Shown: one piece after another, positions 34,181-44,400 of the stretch | How the letters are laid out: each line of letters begins with the position of its first letter | Position numbering within the stretch: the first letter of the stretch is position 1 | Source: Saccopteryx bilineata | Lineage: Eukaryota > Chordata > Mammalia > Chiroptera > Emballonuridae | Assembly: GCF_036850765.1 (NCBI RefSeq) | Contig: NC_089495.1 | Coordinates: 205,655,847 to 205,719,846 of the forward strand | Direction: 5' to 3' | Length of the DNA stretch: 64,000 nt | The notes under the pieces: generated by a model | The model's input: the letters and a program-made list of their open reading frames with translations, nothing else | What the model was told of the DNA's origin: nothing | Databases searched by the model: none | Program-made: the position numbers and the translations under genes

Positions 34181-35900
34181 CTGCAGGCAGACGGATCGCA
34201 GCACCCGGTTCGAGGTCTCACTCCGCTCCTGGCTGTGTGACCTCGCGCTGGCCGGCTGCGGCTCCTTTTTGAGCTCCATCTGTGCCATGGGGCGAATCGA
34301 CTTTGCAGGGCGGGCGGGGGTGCAGCCTGAGTGAGACAGCACGGTGCTTCTGGGTCCTCCAGCAGGTGTTGGCGAGGCACTACCCACTGTGTGCAAGTCC
34401 GGGAGGCGCTGGGGCGGCTGCAGATGGGGCAGCCAGGAGGTGTGGTGGGCAAAGGCCCGGCTCTGGGGCCCAGGAGAGTTGCGCCCTCCCTCGAACCTCA
34501 GCGTTTCCACGGGTGTGGGGGGGGGCGCAGCAGAGGACAGAGGGGGAGCCGATGGGCTCTCTGAACCTGTGACATTGGGGGGCCCACCTCACTGGGCTGA
34601 GAGGAGCAGTGGAGAGACAGGGCTCACACAGTGCCTGGCACAGAGACAGCGCTCAGTGAGGCTGCCTCGTCGTTCCTCTCCAAAGCCTGCCTGGCTTTGA
34701 CGCTTCCCAGAGCTGCTCAGAGGATAGATGTCAGGGATATCAGGCCACGTGCAGGGGAGACACAGCAGGGGTGGGCTGGACAACTTCGCACAACCCTTCA
34801 CACTCGGCAAAGCCCTCTCCTGCCTCAGAACCTCATTTCTGTGCTTCCTCTCTCCCAGTCACCCCCTCTCCCACGAGCCTTGGAAGCACCCATCACATTT
34901 TTTTTATTTCCTGCTCCGACCCTGCTTTTCGGATAGAGCGTGGCTTCCAAAGGGCTGGCCCCACATCTGTCTTAGTCTCTGATCATCCACACGTGTTTGT
35001 TGACTGACTGTCTGGCCGACTGACAGGCTGGCCCACCACCTTAAGTTGCTCTGTGAAGTTAAACTCTACCCCACGCCTCCTTAGCACAGCTAAGGCGGTG
35101 GCATCTGGAGCCAGACCCCCTGGGTTCGAATCCCAGCTATACCATGGCCTAGCTGGGTGACCTTGGGCTGGCTTTTCTAGTCTGTAGAATGAGGATGACA
35201 ACCATACCTACCCATTCAGGTTGTCACAAGGTTAAGGGAGGCCATTGGGCAAGTCGCCTGCAGCAGTGCCTCTGAGCACTAGGTCCTGTCGCTGCTCTGT
35301 GACCTGTCCCCAGGTAATGACCAGGACACATGGGATCTGGCTCTGGCTCACCTCCGACTCTCTGTGTGATGTTGGGGATACAGCCTCACCTGCTCTAGGC
35401 CTCAGTGTCCACACCGGTGACCGAAGGGCTCTGGGGAGGTAGGAGTCAGAGGCCCTTCCCTGTTGACCCTCCAAGAGCCTGTGTTGGAGCCTCTCCAGTT
35501 CTGGGACCGTCGGCAATGCGGCTTCCTGGCCCACCCCCAGACACTGGGGTCCCCGGTGCCGCCGGGCCCTGCGCTCCTCCGGGCGGACCAGGGTAGCGGG
35601 TAGCAGGTAAAGAGCCGGGGGCTGCGCGTGCCCTTCCCTGTCTTGTTCTGGAAGCCAGGTTCCCTGGGCCCTTGCAGGCCTAGATGCACACCCGGTGAGG
35701 ACGTGTAGGGCAGTGACTGAGAGCCCAGCGGTGCTCTGCAGCCAGAACACCTGGTTCAAATCCACCTGCTTATCAGCCACCATGTGGCCCTGGGCACGTT
35801 CTTTAACCTCCCCGTGCCTCAGTTTCCTCATCTATAAAATGGGGCAAAATAATTATAGTACCAACTTGTTGAATAGGCTGTATTAATTAACTTAGATACA
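34180..35900. repeat. Several MIR copies in intergenic sequence
   Basis: MIR cores lie at about 34190-34300, 35090-35225 (the clearest, 'gggttcgaatcccagctata' with 'gggtgaccttgggctggct'), 35290-35410 and 35740-35890 ('cctcagtttcctcatctata'). No gene is seen between them. Confidence 0.6.
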
Positions 35901-36630
35901 GTGCTAAGACCAAGGACTGATACATAGTAGGACCACCCAAAAAGTTAGGCATTTTTCCAACCTCAGAGGATCTGGGCATTCACACACACAAACACACACA
36001 CAAAAGAAAATCAACTCTTCAATTTTATCAGCCTTCCCTTCCAAAAGGCCAGTCTGTCCCAGTTTACAAAGTCCTTCTGGTCCCCCATGTGTAGGCTCTA
36101 CTGAGATGTGGAAAACCAAGGCCCAGAGATGGGCATACACCCACCCCAGGTCACACAGGAGCAGTGGCCAAGCTAGACCAGACCAGCCTCCTGCCTTGTA
36201 GCTAGTTCACCCTCAGCGCCTCCCAGGTTTCCAGGCCCTACTGGCCTGCCCTCTGACCCTGGCCCCCTGGGAGCCTGATCCCAGGCCCACGGGGTCTGTA
36301 AGTCTGGTCTGAATTAGACACGCTGAGAAGCAAAAGTTTCCCCCCCCCCGGCCCCCCCAGCAGGCCGCCTGGCGGGACCAAGCTCACAGCTGCTGAGGCT
36401 CACAGGGACATAAATCATGGTGGCAGGAGGCTTGGGGGCTGGGAACACCTTAGCCTCCCAAAGGGCACAGGGGCCTGAGAGTCATGGGCAGGGATGCCTG
36501 GGTCCACTGGGGGTGTTTTCCATTCTCTGTTGGAGCAGCTGAAGGGAGGGAGAGTCAGACGGGGCCAGGACACCATCTGGCTGGCCTTTACTCCTCGCGG
36601 GCCAGAATCTCGACTTCAACTATTCATTCT
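35900..36630. other. Intergenic, unassigned
   Basis: A short (CA)n lies near 35982-36002 and a poly-C run near 36340-36358. No gene or repeat is otherwise recognised. Confidence 0.4.
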
Positions 36631-36900
36631 GCAATCATTTACAGACATACAGAGAAGTGACAAAAATAGTTCAGAGAGCTCCCGTATACCCTTTACCTGG
36701 TTCATCAACTTTTAACAGTTGGTCATGTTTGCTTTATACTTCTTTCGCTCATGCATTTTTTTCCTGAACTATTTAGAGTAAGTCGCCCCCATCATAGTAC
36801 TGCAGTGTGTATATTTCTAAAGCGCAAGGAGACCCCTTACATCATCATACTGTTAGTGAATTCAGAAAATGTGACCTTGACACCTATTTTTATCCACTGT
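36630..36900 (-). mobile_element. L1M 3'-region fragment
   Basis: 'cagacatacagagaagtgac', 'ctttacctggttcatcaact', 'tttaacagttggtcatgttt' and 'cttacatcatcatactgtta' follow the order of an old L1 3' UTR. A small tandem 'ggtccagg(a/g)tct' repeat follows at about 36966-37010. Confidence 0.6.
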
Positions 36901-37009
36901 TCTGATTCCCATTTTGTCAGCTGCCCAGTTGTGTCCCCTGTATCGTGCCCCCCTCCGCCCCCTTGGCCCAGGATCTGGTCCAGGGTCTGGTCCAGGATCT
37001 GGTCCAGGG

Positions 37010-37960
37010 TTGTGTGTTGCGTTTTGCTGTCCAGGGCTAGACTTTTAAAGTCACGTTCCACATGAGGTAAAAGGCACAGACGGGGTTGAACAAAGACGTT
37101 CAACTGCATACGGACGTCTTCATGTTTCTGTAGATCCTCTACTTAATGTTCTCATGGCGATGCGTTATTCCTGTGGCCGTGTATGGGGTGCTTAAAGAGT
37201 TAACTGGCCAAGTATGCCGTAGTTTTTGGAATTCTGTCTTATGGTGCTACTAATATTTTAAATCGAATGGGAGCCTAATAAAATGGAATTGGCTTGGGCC
37301 AATGAGGGGATCTTCTTAATGAGGTGGGGAAGCGCTGGCCCGGAGGACAGGGCCCTGCATTCGCAGCTCTGCTCAGCTCCAGATGCTGTGTGACTGTGGC
37401 CCATTGCCGTCCCTCTCTGGGCTTTGGTTCCCCCGTTGCCATGGGCGACCTCTGAGGCCTTCTGGCTTGCAAGTGTGGAATTAGGGAAGGGAGCCCGGTG
37501 TGCCCCCTTAGAGGAGGGAGACCTGGGTTTCCAGAGGCCCAGCAGGCTGCTTCCTCCCGTTGGCTCAGGCTCCTCACCGAGAGGTGATGGGCTCTAGATC
37601 CTTCTCGCTCGTGCTGATGCCCCTTGCGTCTCAGAGGTTTGGGTGGAGGGTGCACCATGGAATTTTAAGCCTCCCCTTCCGAGTCCCAGGTGACCTGGCC
37701 GAAGTTGGTCGTCCACTCCTCCCCTGAGTTTCTTTCTCTGAGCTCCTTTGCCCCTCCGGCCCTGGGAAACTTTCACTTAGGAGGCCCTGAGGAGCCTGGC
37801 TGGGCTGGCCCATCCTGAAGGCAGAAAATGTGTGTGCTGGGGGCAGGGGTGTTAGCCAAGTGGCCCCCCAAGGTACTGGTCCACAGCTGTGCCTTTCCCA
37901 AGTCACGTGGGTGGGGCTGGCCTTGCAGCTCACACAGGCTCACGGACATTAACTGTCCAT
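37010..37960. other. Intergenic, unassigned
   Basis: MIR-like wording appears near 37340-37440. No gene is seen. Confidence 0.4.
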
Positions 37961-38870
37961 TACCCAGGAGCTCGGAGAAGACAGCTAGCTGCAAAACATG
38001 CCGCACGGAACACTACGCAGCTGGGAAAAAAGTATGAAGCTGCTCTTTGCACACTAAGGAGTCTCCAAGATGCACTGCTATTTTTATTTTATTTTTTAAT
38101 GTAGACCCGTGTGTAAAATGCTACGCCTTGTGTTAAAAACTATATGCGAGTTGCCTGTATCTGCAAAGACTATCTGTGCAGGAATTCCTAAGACCCCGGT
38201 TAATTGTTGTTGCCTCTGAGAACTGGAACTGAGTGGGTCAGAGGGAAGAAGAGTTATGGCCAGTGTATTCTCTATTGTGTCTTCTGAACTGTGGACTCTG
38301 TAACTGGATTATCTACACCAAAGGAAATACAACGGAAAGAACCCGGTCTGAGCAAGAGCGCAGGAGCGCTTCCCGGGATGCTGCTAATGGCATTTCTTGA
38401 CCTGCATGCTGGGTACACAGGTGCGCTCAGCTTGTGAAAACCCGTTGTGCTCCGCACTTAACAGCATGGGCACTTTCCTGCACGTGTTACGCTTCGGTAA
38501 AAAGTTTGAACTTAGGATGCTGTAAATGATTGCCTGGTGTATGGTTCACAAAAAACTCTGCAGGATTCCTGTTAACTGTGCATATCTTTGGGATGGGTGA
38601 TGCCTCGCGGGGTCTCCTGGCATTTGATTATTTTATAATGAAAACACAAGCAGAGAAACCTATAAATACTTCTTTCAGAAAGTCATCAGAATAGAGCATT
38701 TCCGGAAGGACACGCAGGAAACTGCTAACAGCAGTTGCCTTTGGGGAGGAGCCTCAGGGAAGTATGTACTTTTCACTGCATACTCTTTGATACAATTTGG
38801 ATTCTTGACCCAGTGCGTAAAATGGGCTATTAAAACTATTGGACAAGGCAATAGTTATCAGCCTTCCCTT
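37960..38870 (+). mobile_element. Old L1 3'-region fragments
   Basis: 'tgccgcacggaacactacgc', 'gagttgcctgtatctgcaaa', 'gttgttgcctctgagaactg' and later 'cagttgcctttggggagga' with 'gcatactctttgatacaatt' recall repeated pieces of L1M 3' sequence. They are heavily decayed. Confidence 0.5.
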
Positions 38871-40029
38871 CTAAAAGGTCAGTCAAGGCAAGAACAAATA
38901 CTTATCATTTTGTCCCATTTGGTTTTTTTTGCTGGTTCGAGATCAGGCCAAAGGAGGCCCAGAGAGGTCAAGCAACTTTTCGGAGGTCACCCAGCAAATC
39001 TGATGGCAGCAGTGGGCCGCCAGCCCAGAGCACCCAAGTGTCTGCTCTGCCCCACCCCCACCCCACACTCCCCAGGTTTCCTGCCATTGACAAGGTCACC
39101 GTCCTTTTCCTGTGGCTTTGCCAGGGGCTGCCTGGACCAGGACCGCAGGGAGTGCAATGTGCTTTCCTAATTAGCTCCCAAAGGGGGAAGCGCCACTGGA
39201 CAGGCTCGCCAGTGTCCCTGGAACACCGGGGAAGCAAGGTAGAGGGCACTTGGAGAGCTGTCCTGGGCAGGCCCCAGGCCCCTCGCGGCCCTCCTTCCTC
39301 TGCTCCTTCTGCCGACGGGATTCAACGGAACGGTTTCACGGCCCACTCCAATCTGGGCTGGCAATTCCGGCGACCCCTCTGTTCTCCTGGGGCTTCGGTT
39401 TTGGTCTGTGAAGCAGATGGGATGGGTCTGGCGCCCCCCCCCCCATACACACACAGTGAGGGTGCTGGGGAAGGTTTGTTGATCTGTGAAATGGGCAACC
39501 CCTCTTCAAGCCGTCAGAGGGCCAGATGCAGGCATGGCGGGGCAGAGCGGGTATGAGCGTGGACTCTGGAGCCAGATTTCAGTCGGTCAACAATAAAAGT
39601 GTTTGCAAAATAAATTTTAAAAACAGGCAGACGATCGAGCGTACCTTGAGGACAGGGCGCTGCCTGGCTCCTCTGCCTGCCTGCCCCACTCCAGCCTCCC
39701 GAGCAAGTGAGCGTCTCTGATCCGGGCCACACAGGGACAGAGGCTCAGCCGGCTACCCAGGAACTCCCGGCTCCACTGACCAGCCGTCCCCATCGCCATC
39801 TCTGCTGAATCTGTGGACTGGGGAAGCACTGGCCCCCACCTCCTGGGGCTGCTGGGGGAAAAACGGGTGACAGAGGCTGGCGCTGTATCTGGGCAGCTCC
39901 AGCAGGGGCCGGAGCTCGCTGTAGGCTTTATAGGTGGACAGACCTCACATTGTCTCCCTGCCACATGCCAGCCACACACCCTCAGGCATCATAATTCCTC
40001 CAAACCATCTCAATTAAAACAGGGGTAAG
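38870..40029. other. Intergenic, unassigned
   Basis: MIR-like sequence lies at about 38945-39010 ('ggaggtcacccagcaaatct'). Otherwise no repeat or gene is recognised, although the stretch is only 1-2 kb past the 3' end of TCF15. Confidence 0.4.
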
Positions 40030-40235
40030 GCCCTGGCCAGGTTGCACAATGGATAGAGCATTATCCCTGCACGCCAAGGTAGCAGGTTCGATCCCCAGTC
40101 GGGGCACATATGAAAAACAACCAATGAGTCCACAACTAAGTGGAACGAGTTGATGCTTCTCTCTCTCTCTCTGTCTCTCTCTCTCTCTCTCCTCCTTCCT
40201 CTCTCTCAAATCAATGAAGAAAAAGACAAAACCTT
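40030..40235 (+). mobile_element. Ves-like SINE, 'type C'
   Basis: It begins gccctggccaggttgcacaa, has a B box ggttcgatcccc, then 'ggggcacatatgaaaaacaa' and 'aagtggaacgagttgatgct', a CT-rich tract and an A-rich end. Confidence 0.85.
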
Positions 40236-40654
40236 GTAAGACGAACCCCTTTTAGCACATTCTCATTGGCCACGTGGAAAAGTGTGTGGCCATCTGTCAA
40301 GGCCGGGAGAAGAGATGGGTTCAAGTCCAGGCAGACCTCGCTTTATTGCATGTCACTTTATAGGGCTTCACAGAGGTCGTTTTCACGAGACCTTCCACCA
40401 GCAAAACGATTAGGACTCGCTCGATCGTGACACTTGCTTTCCAGGCTGTTCTGGATCCGATCAGGCGCTCTCTCTGAGGTGTGCCTCTGCGGTACATTCA
40501 TAAAGGGGAGTAAGCAGCCACTAACAGAATGAGGAGACCCTTCACCTGTGTGTCCTGATTTGAGATGACAGGCAACGGAGACATCATAAGAAAAAAACCT
40601 GGTGGCTGAGGCTGCTGGCCGAGAACTGGTGGGTGGAAGGTTGGAGGGGATTGC

Positions 40655-40780
40655 TGGTGACACCCTCCGTCACCAACAGCCTTTGTTTCCGCCATATACC
40701 CTCTTGTATCTTTTGAATTTATAACCATGTATAAATGGGTATATACCTTATTCAAAAATGGATACAAGGAAGATCTCTTC
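40655..40780. mobile_element. Old L1-like fragment
   Basis: 'ccctcttgtatcttttgaat' and 'tataaccatgtataaatggg' resemble an L1M 3' end. A stretch of about 31 bases at 40660-40690 is nearly repeated at 41093-41123 inside the TCF15 3' UTR. Confidence 0.45.
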
Positions 40781-40993
40781 ACCCACCACACCAGACACCT
40801 CACAGGTGTTCAAAAAGACTGTGAGGAAAGTTCGGTTACCTCGACTTCTGGGCTCTCCCTGGTTCTCCCAGCCCACTCCCTCCAGGGCACGGGGCAGCGC
40901 CTGGGACGTCTGTGCCCCTGCCTGGCCCAGGAGACGAGTCACCTCTGACCTCTGACCTCCCCAGGCCCTTCCTTTCCTCAGTGGGGAACATCT

Positions 40994-41016
40994 TTTATTT
41001 AAAAATACCTTTTATT
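40994..41016 (-). terminator. TCF15: TCF15 polyadenylation signals
   Basis: On the minus strand, AATAAA occurs at 41016-41011 and again at 40999-40994, about 365-385 bases past the stop codon. Cleavage is expected near 40975-40985. The implied 3' UTR of about 400 nt suits a short-transcript gene of this type. Which signal is used cannot be told from sequence. Confidence 0.6.
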
Positions 41017-41378
41017 TTAAACCCACCGATTCTCTCTCTCTGTCTCTCTCTCTCTGTCACACACACACACTCATTCATGCATTGACATGTACACACCCTC
41101 TGTCACCAACAGTCTTTGTTTTTCCAAAAGTTCTGCCTTGTCTCTGAGCAGCCTCGCCGGGGCCAGCTGGATGGGTCTTCACAGCTCTCCAGGGTGGGAG
41201 AGAGATATCCCAGGGGGCCTGTCCAGAGGGTCACGGGCCCAAGCCATTGTCCTCCGGTCCCTACACAAAGGAGGAGCAGGGTCAGCTCCTGGGGTCTTCT
41301 CCCCTGTTCAACCAGGGGCTGGCCTCTGGCCTCCTCCTCCAGGGTCCTGCTCGGGGCAAACGCCACAGGGGTCCAGGC

Positions 41379-41453
41379 TCATCTCCGGGGCACTCGAAGC
41401 GGGGCCACTGCCCTCACCTTCAAGCAGCTGCCTCCCAGGTCCCGACGGCCACC
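41379..41453 (-). other. TCF15: TCF15 coding exon 2 (25 codons including stop)
   Basis: The exon encodes [20 protein letters not shown], then VPRR and TGA (41381-41379). The acceptor is ctcccctcctgtag, with AG at 41455-41454, preceded by a pyrimidine tract and a branch-point-like cctaatg. The phase-0 junction continues the reading frame of exon 1 exactly, and the sequence closely matches the known TCF15 C-terminus, differing at a few positions. Confidence 0.93.
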
Positions 41454-44400
41454 CTACAGGAGGGGAGAGAGACGCATTAGGAGGTTTGATCCGATCGGAT
41501 CCCCGCGAACACTTGAACGCACCTCTGTGTCTAGGAATAGAGGTCTTGGAAGATAAATCACAGACACACGAGAAAGTTCTCTGCAGCATGAGGCAACAGA
41601 AACTCTTCATGAACTGAGACGAAATGGTGTCGAGATCACATTATTCAAGGACAAAGGCATCCAGGAACCTGTGTGCCGAGATATGGAGCTGGAAGAGCAC
41701 ACAGGAAACCGCTAATACATTTCCTCGGAGAGGAGGAATTTCATTGGAAGACAGGGAGACATTTCTTTCCCCATGTGATTGGTTGCTTTTTAAAGAGAAT
41801 CCAATACATTTAAGAATCAGAGTATTTTACACTAAAGGGCAAAACAAAGTCCACAGGGGTCACCCCGCTGCCTGGCCGTATGTCTAGTAGTTTACTGACC
41901 TCAAAGGGAGGGTTTCTCCTCCCCGCCTGCATTCAGGGGGTGCCCTCTGCCAGGAACTATGCTCTCTCTGGTCCTGTCTCCCTGGGACATTTCTCGTGTC
42001 TCTGTTGCTGTAACTGCCTAGCATTTCCTGCTTTCCTGGGGACATTCCACCAGGACAACTCAGAAGGGGAAAGACTGGGTTTCTCTTTGTCCCCACCAGG
42101 CTGGGAGCTCGGGGCACGTTCTACACTCAGTGACCCCAGTTCCAGCCCTGGGCCCGGCACATAGCAGGTGCCAACTGACGTGGCTTGAATTGGTAGCGCC
42201 CATCGGAAGATGAGCGAATCTGTCCTTCACCCCACAGGGGCAGTCTCTGCCCAATATTCTGAGGTCTGACACACGGATGTCGCCCTCACTGTAAGCCAGC
42301 GAGGCCACGGACATTAAAAGCCTCCCCTCTTTGGAGGCCTCCGGCTGCTGAATGACTGGCCCCGAGGCAGCCGGCCAGTTGGTAAAGGTCTGGGCTGGAA
42401 ACCCACGCTGTCCAACAGTCCGCCTCCCTTGCGGGACACGACGGTGTCTGAAATCCCACTCTACATCCTCGGCCCCCTGAGCCCTGCTGGGAGGCGACCA
42501 CGGGACAGGCATCTTTCTCAGCCGTCTAGAGAAACCGCTGGCCGCCTGGGAGCTCTGCCCCCTGCCCCCTTCCACCCCTGGGCCCAGGTTGGGGCAGATC
42601 CATCCAGATGCGAGCCCAGCCTCCCCTGAGGCCCTCCGGGCCCAGGGACAGCGTGTTCATTCACAGGCAGGGCTATTTTGAGGGCTGAGGCCACAGTCCC
42701 AGCAGAGCCTGGGGCCTGGGCTTCTCAGACTAACTCTGGCAGGAGTGTCTGAGCAGGGGGAGGGGGTTGGGGGGAGGGGGCTTAGTGTGAGGAGGGGTGA
42801 TAGAAAGTCAGCCTCCCATCCGTTCACTCTAGGCCTCAGGGAGAGCCTCCTCCACCCCGAGTCTGGTGGTCATCGGAAGACCTCGGCCCCACGAGAATGC
42901 TGGGACTGGACACCTTCACGAACCTCAGTTTCTGCACCTAGGAAACGGGGACAAACGAGCTCCACTTGCACACGCAGCTGTGAAAGCGGCTTGTAAGCTG
43001 CCCAAAGCACGGGAAGAGGCCCTGACCAGGCCCAGCTGATCTGTCGCTTAGGAACCCGGCACCCGGACCCAGGGAAGGCCCCGGGTTAGGAACTGGGCTC
43101 CAGTGACACGGATCTGGGCTTCGATCTCCGCTCAGCTTTGAACCAGCTGTTGGACCTCAGGCAAGTGACCACACATCATCGAGCGCCCCTGTGCCCACGT
43201 GGAAAGCGGAGTTGCTAAGTGGATTACCCGCCCGGACCCCGGCCAAGCCCTGAGCACAGTGTCAGGCGCACAGGAAGGGTTCAGTGCTCACAGGCATTAT
43301 TCATCACCGGCACCATCCAGTCACGGCGCCTCCTCACCCCAAGGCCCTGTGTGCCATCCTCACCCCAAGGCCCTGTGTGCCATCCTCACCCCAAGGCCCT
43401 GTGTGCCAGGTCTGCTCCGGGGAGGGCCTTACCTGACGATCCTACCCCACCCAACTCCCAGGTGACAAAGGAAGAAACAGGGCACGGGCAGGAACCCCCT
43501 TTCTATCTCCCACCTGCTACCGGGGGCCACAGAAAGATGCTCCAGGGAGCTGTTTCCACGGCGACCCCAACACCAGACCAGCCAGGTTGGAGGGAAGTGG
43601 TGGCTCAGAGGGAAGGGATGGGGTCTGGAGTCTTGGAGCTCTCTGGCCCCCACAGCTCAGAAGGGAGCACCCTCCCCCCAAGACGGACAGCCAGTTAGTT
43701 CTCTTCCAGTCAAGTCTCCGAGGGGCCAGTGCCGGCCAGGATGGCCCCTGCACCGGTTCCCAGAGGAGCCCGTGGACTTGAGGGCACGGCCTCTGCAGCC
43801 AAATTTGGCCAGGTTCTCGGTCCTGTGACGGGTCCCGGGGCAGCAGCCAGACCCAGGCAAGGGCTTGTGACCAAGGTCAGCAGAGAAGCGCCCCAGCCTA
43901 CCTACCATGGGCACAGGATAGACTCACCTTCCCCCGAGACCTGCAGTGACAGGTCCTCCTGCACTAACTTTCCCCACCTTCCAATCAGGCCCGCCGGTGT
44001 TTGAACACCTGACTCCACCACGGGCTGCATCTCTGAACCACTGAGCACGTCTGCGCAAGCGCGGATACCCAGAACGCTGCCCTTCCAGGCCACTGAGGAG
44101 TTTTAGCGATAACGTGTGACGCGCACTCAGCCCAGGCGATCAGTGCTCATTGAGAATGCCACTGTCCCTGACCGGCCTCTGCCTCCCCTCTCTGCTCCAC
44201 CACCTGCAGCCTCTTCCCTTTTCCTTCTCGAGTCACGTTTCTGACCCCAACTCTTGCTGTGCCCTGCTTGCAGAACACCTGTCCCTACCCTCTCACCTGC
44301 CTGCCTTTGTTCCCAAGCGTCCACCAGGAACTCAGCCCGGCGGCTGAGGGCTTCTTTGGGGCCCGGATAGTCCCTGGGTGCTCCCCTCGCCGCCGTCTGG

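Noticed and set aside
1..40900. Exons of CSNK2A1, expected on the left by synteny
   Set aside because: I saw no kinase coding sequence or clear CpG-island first exon. The gene probably lies beyond the window.
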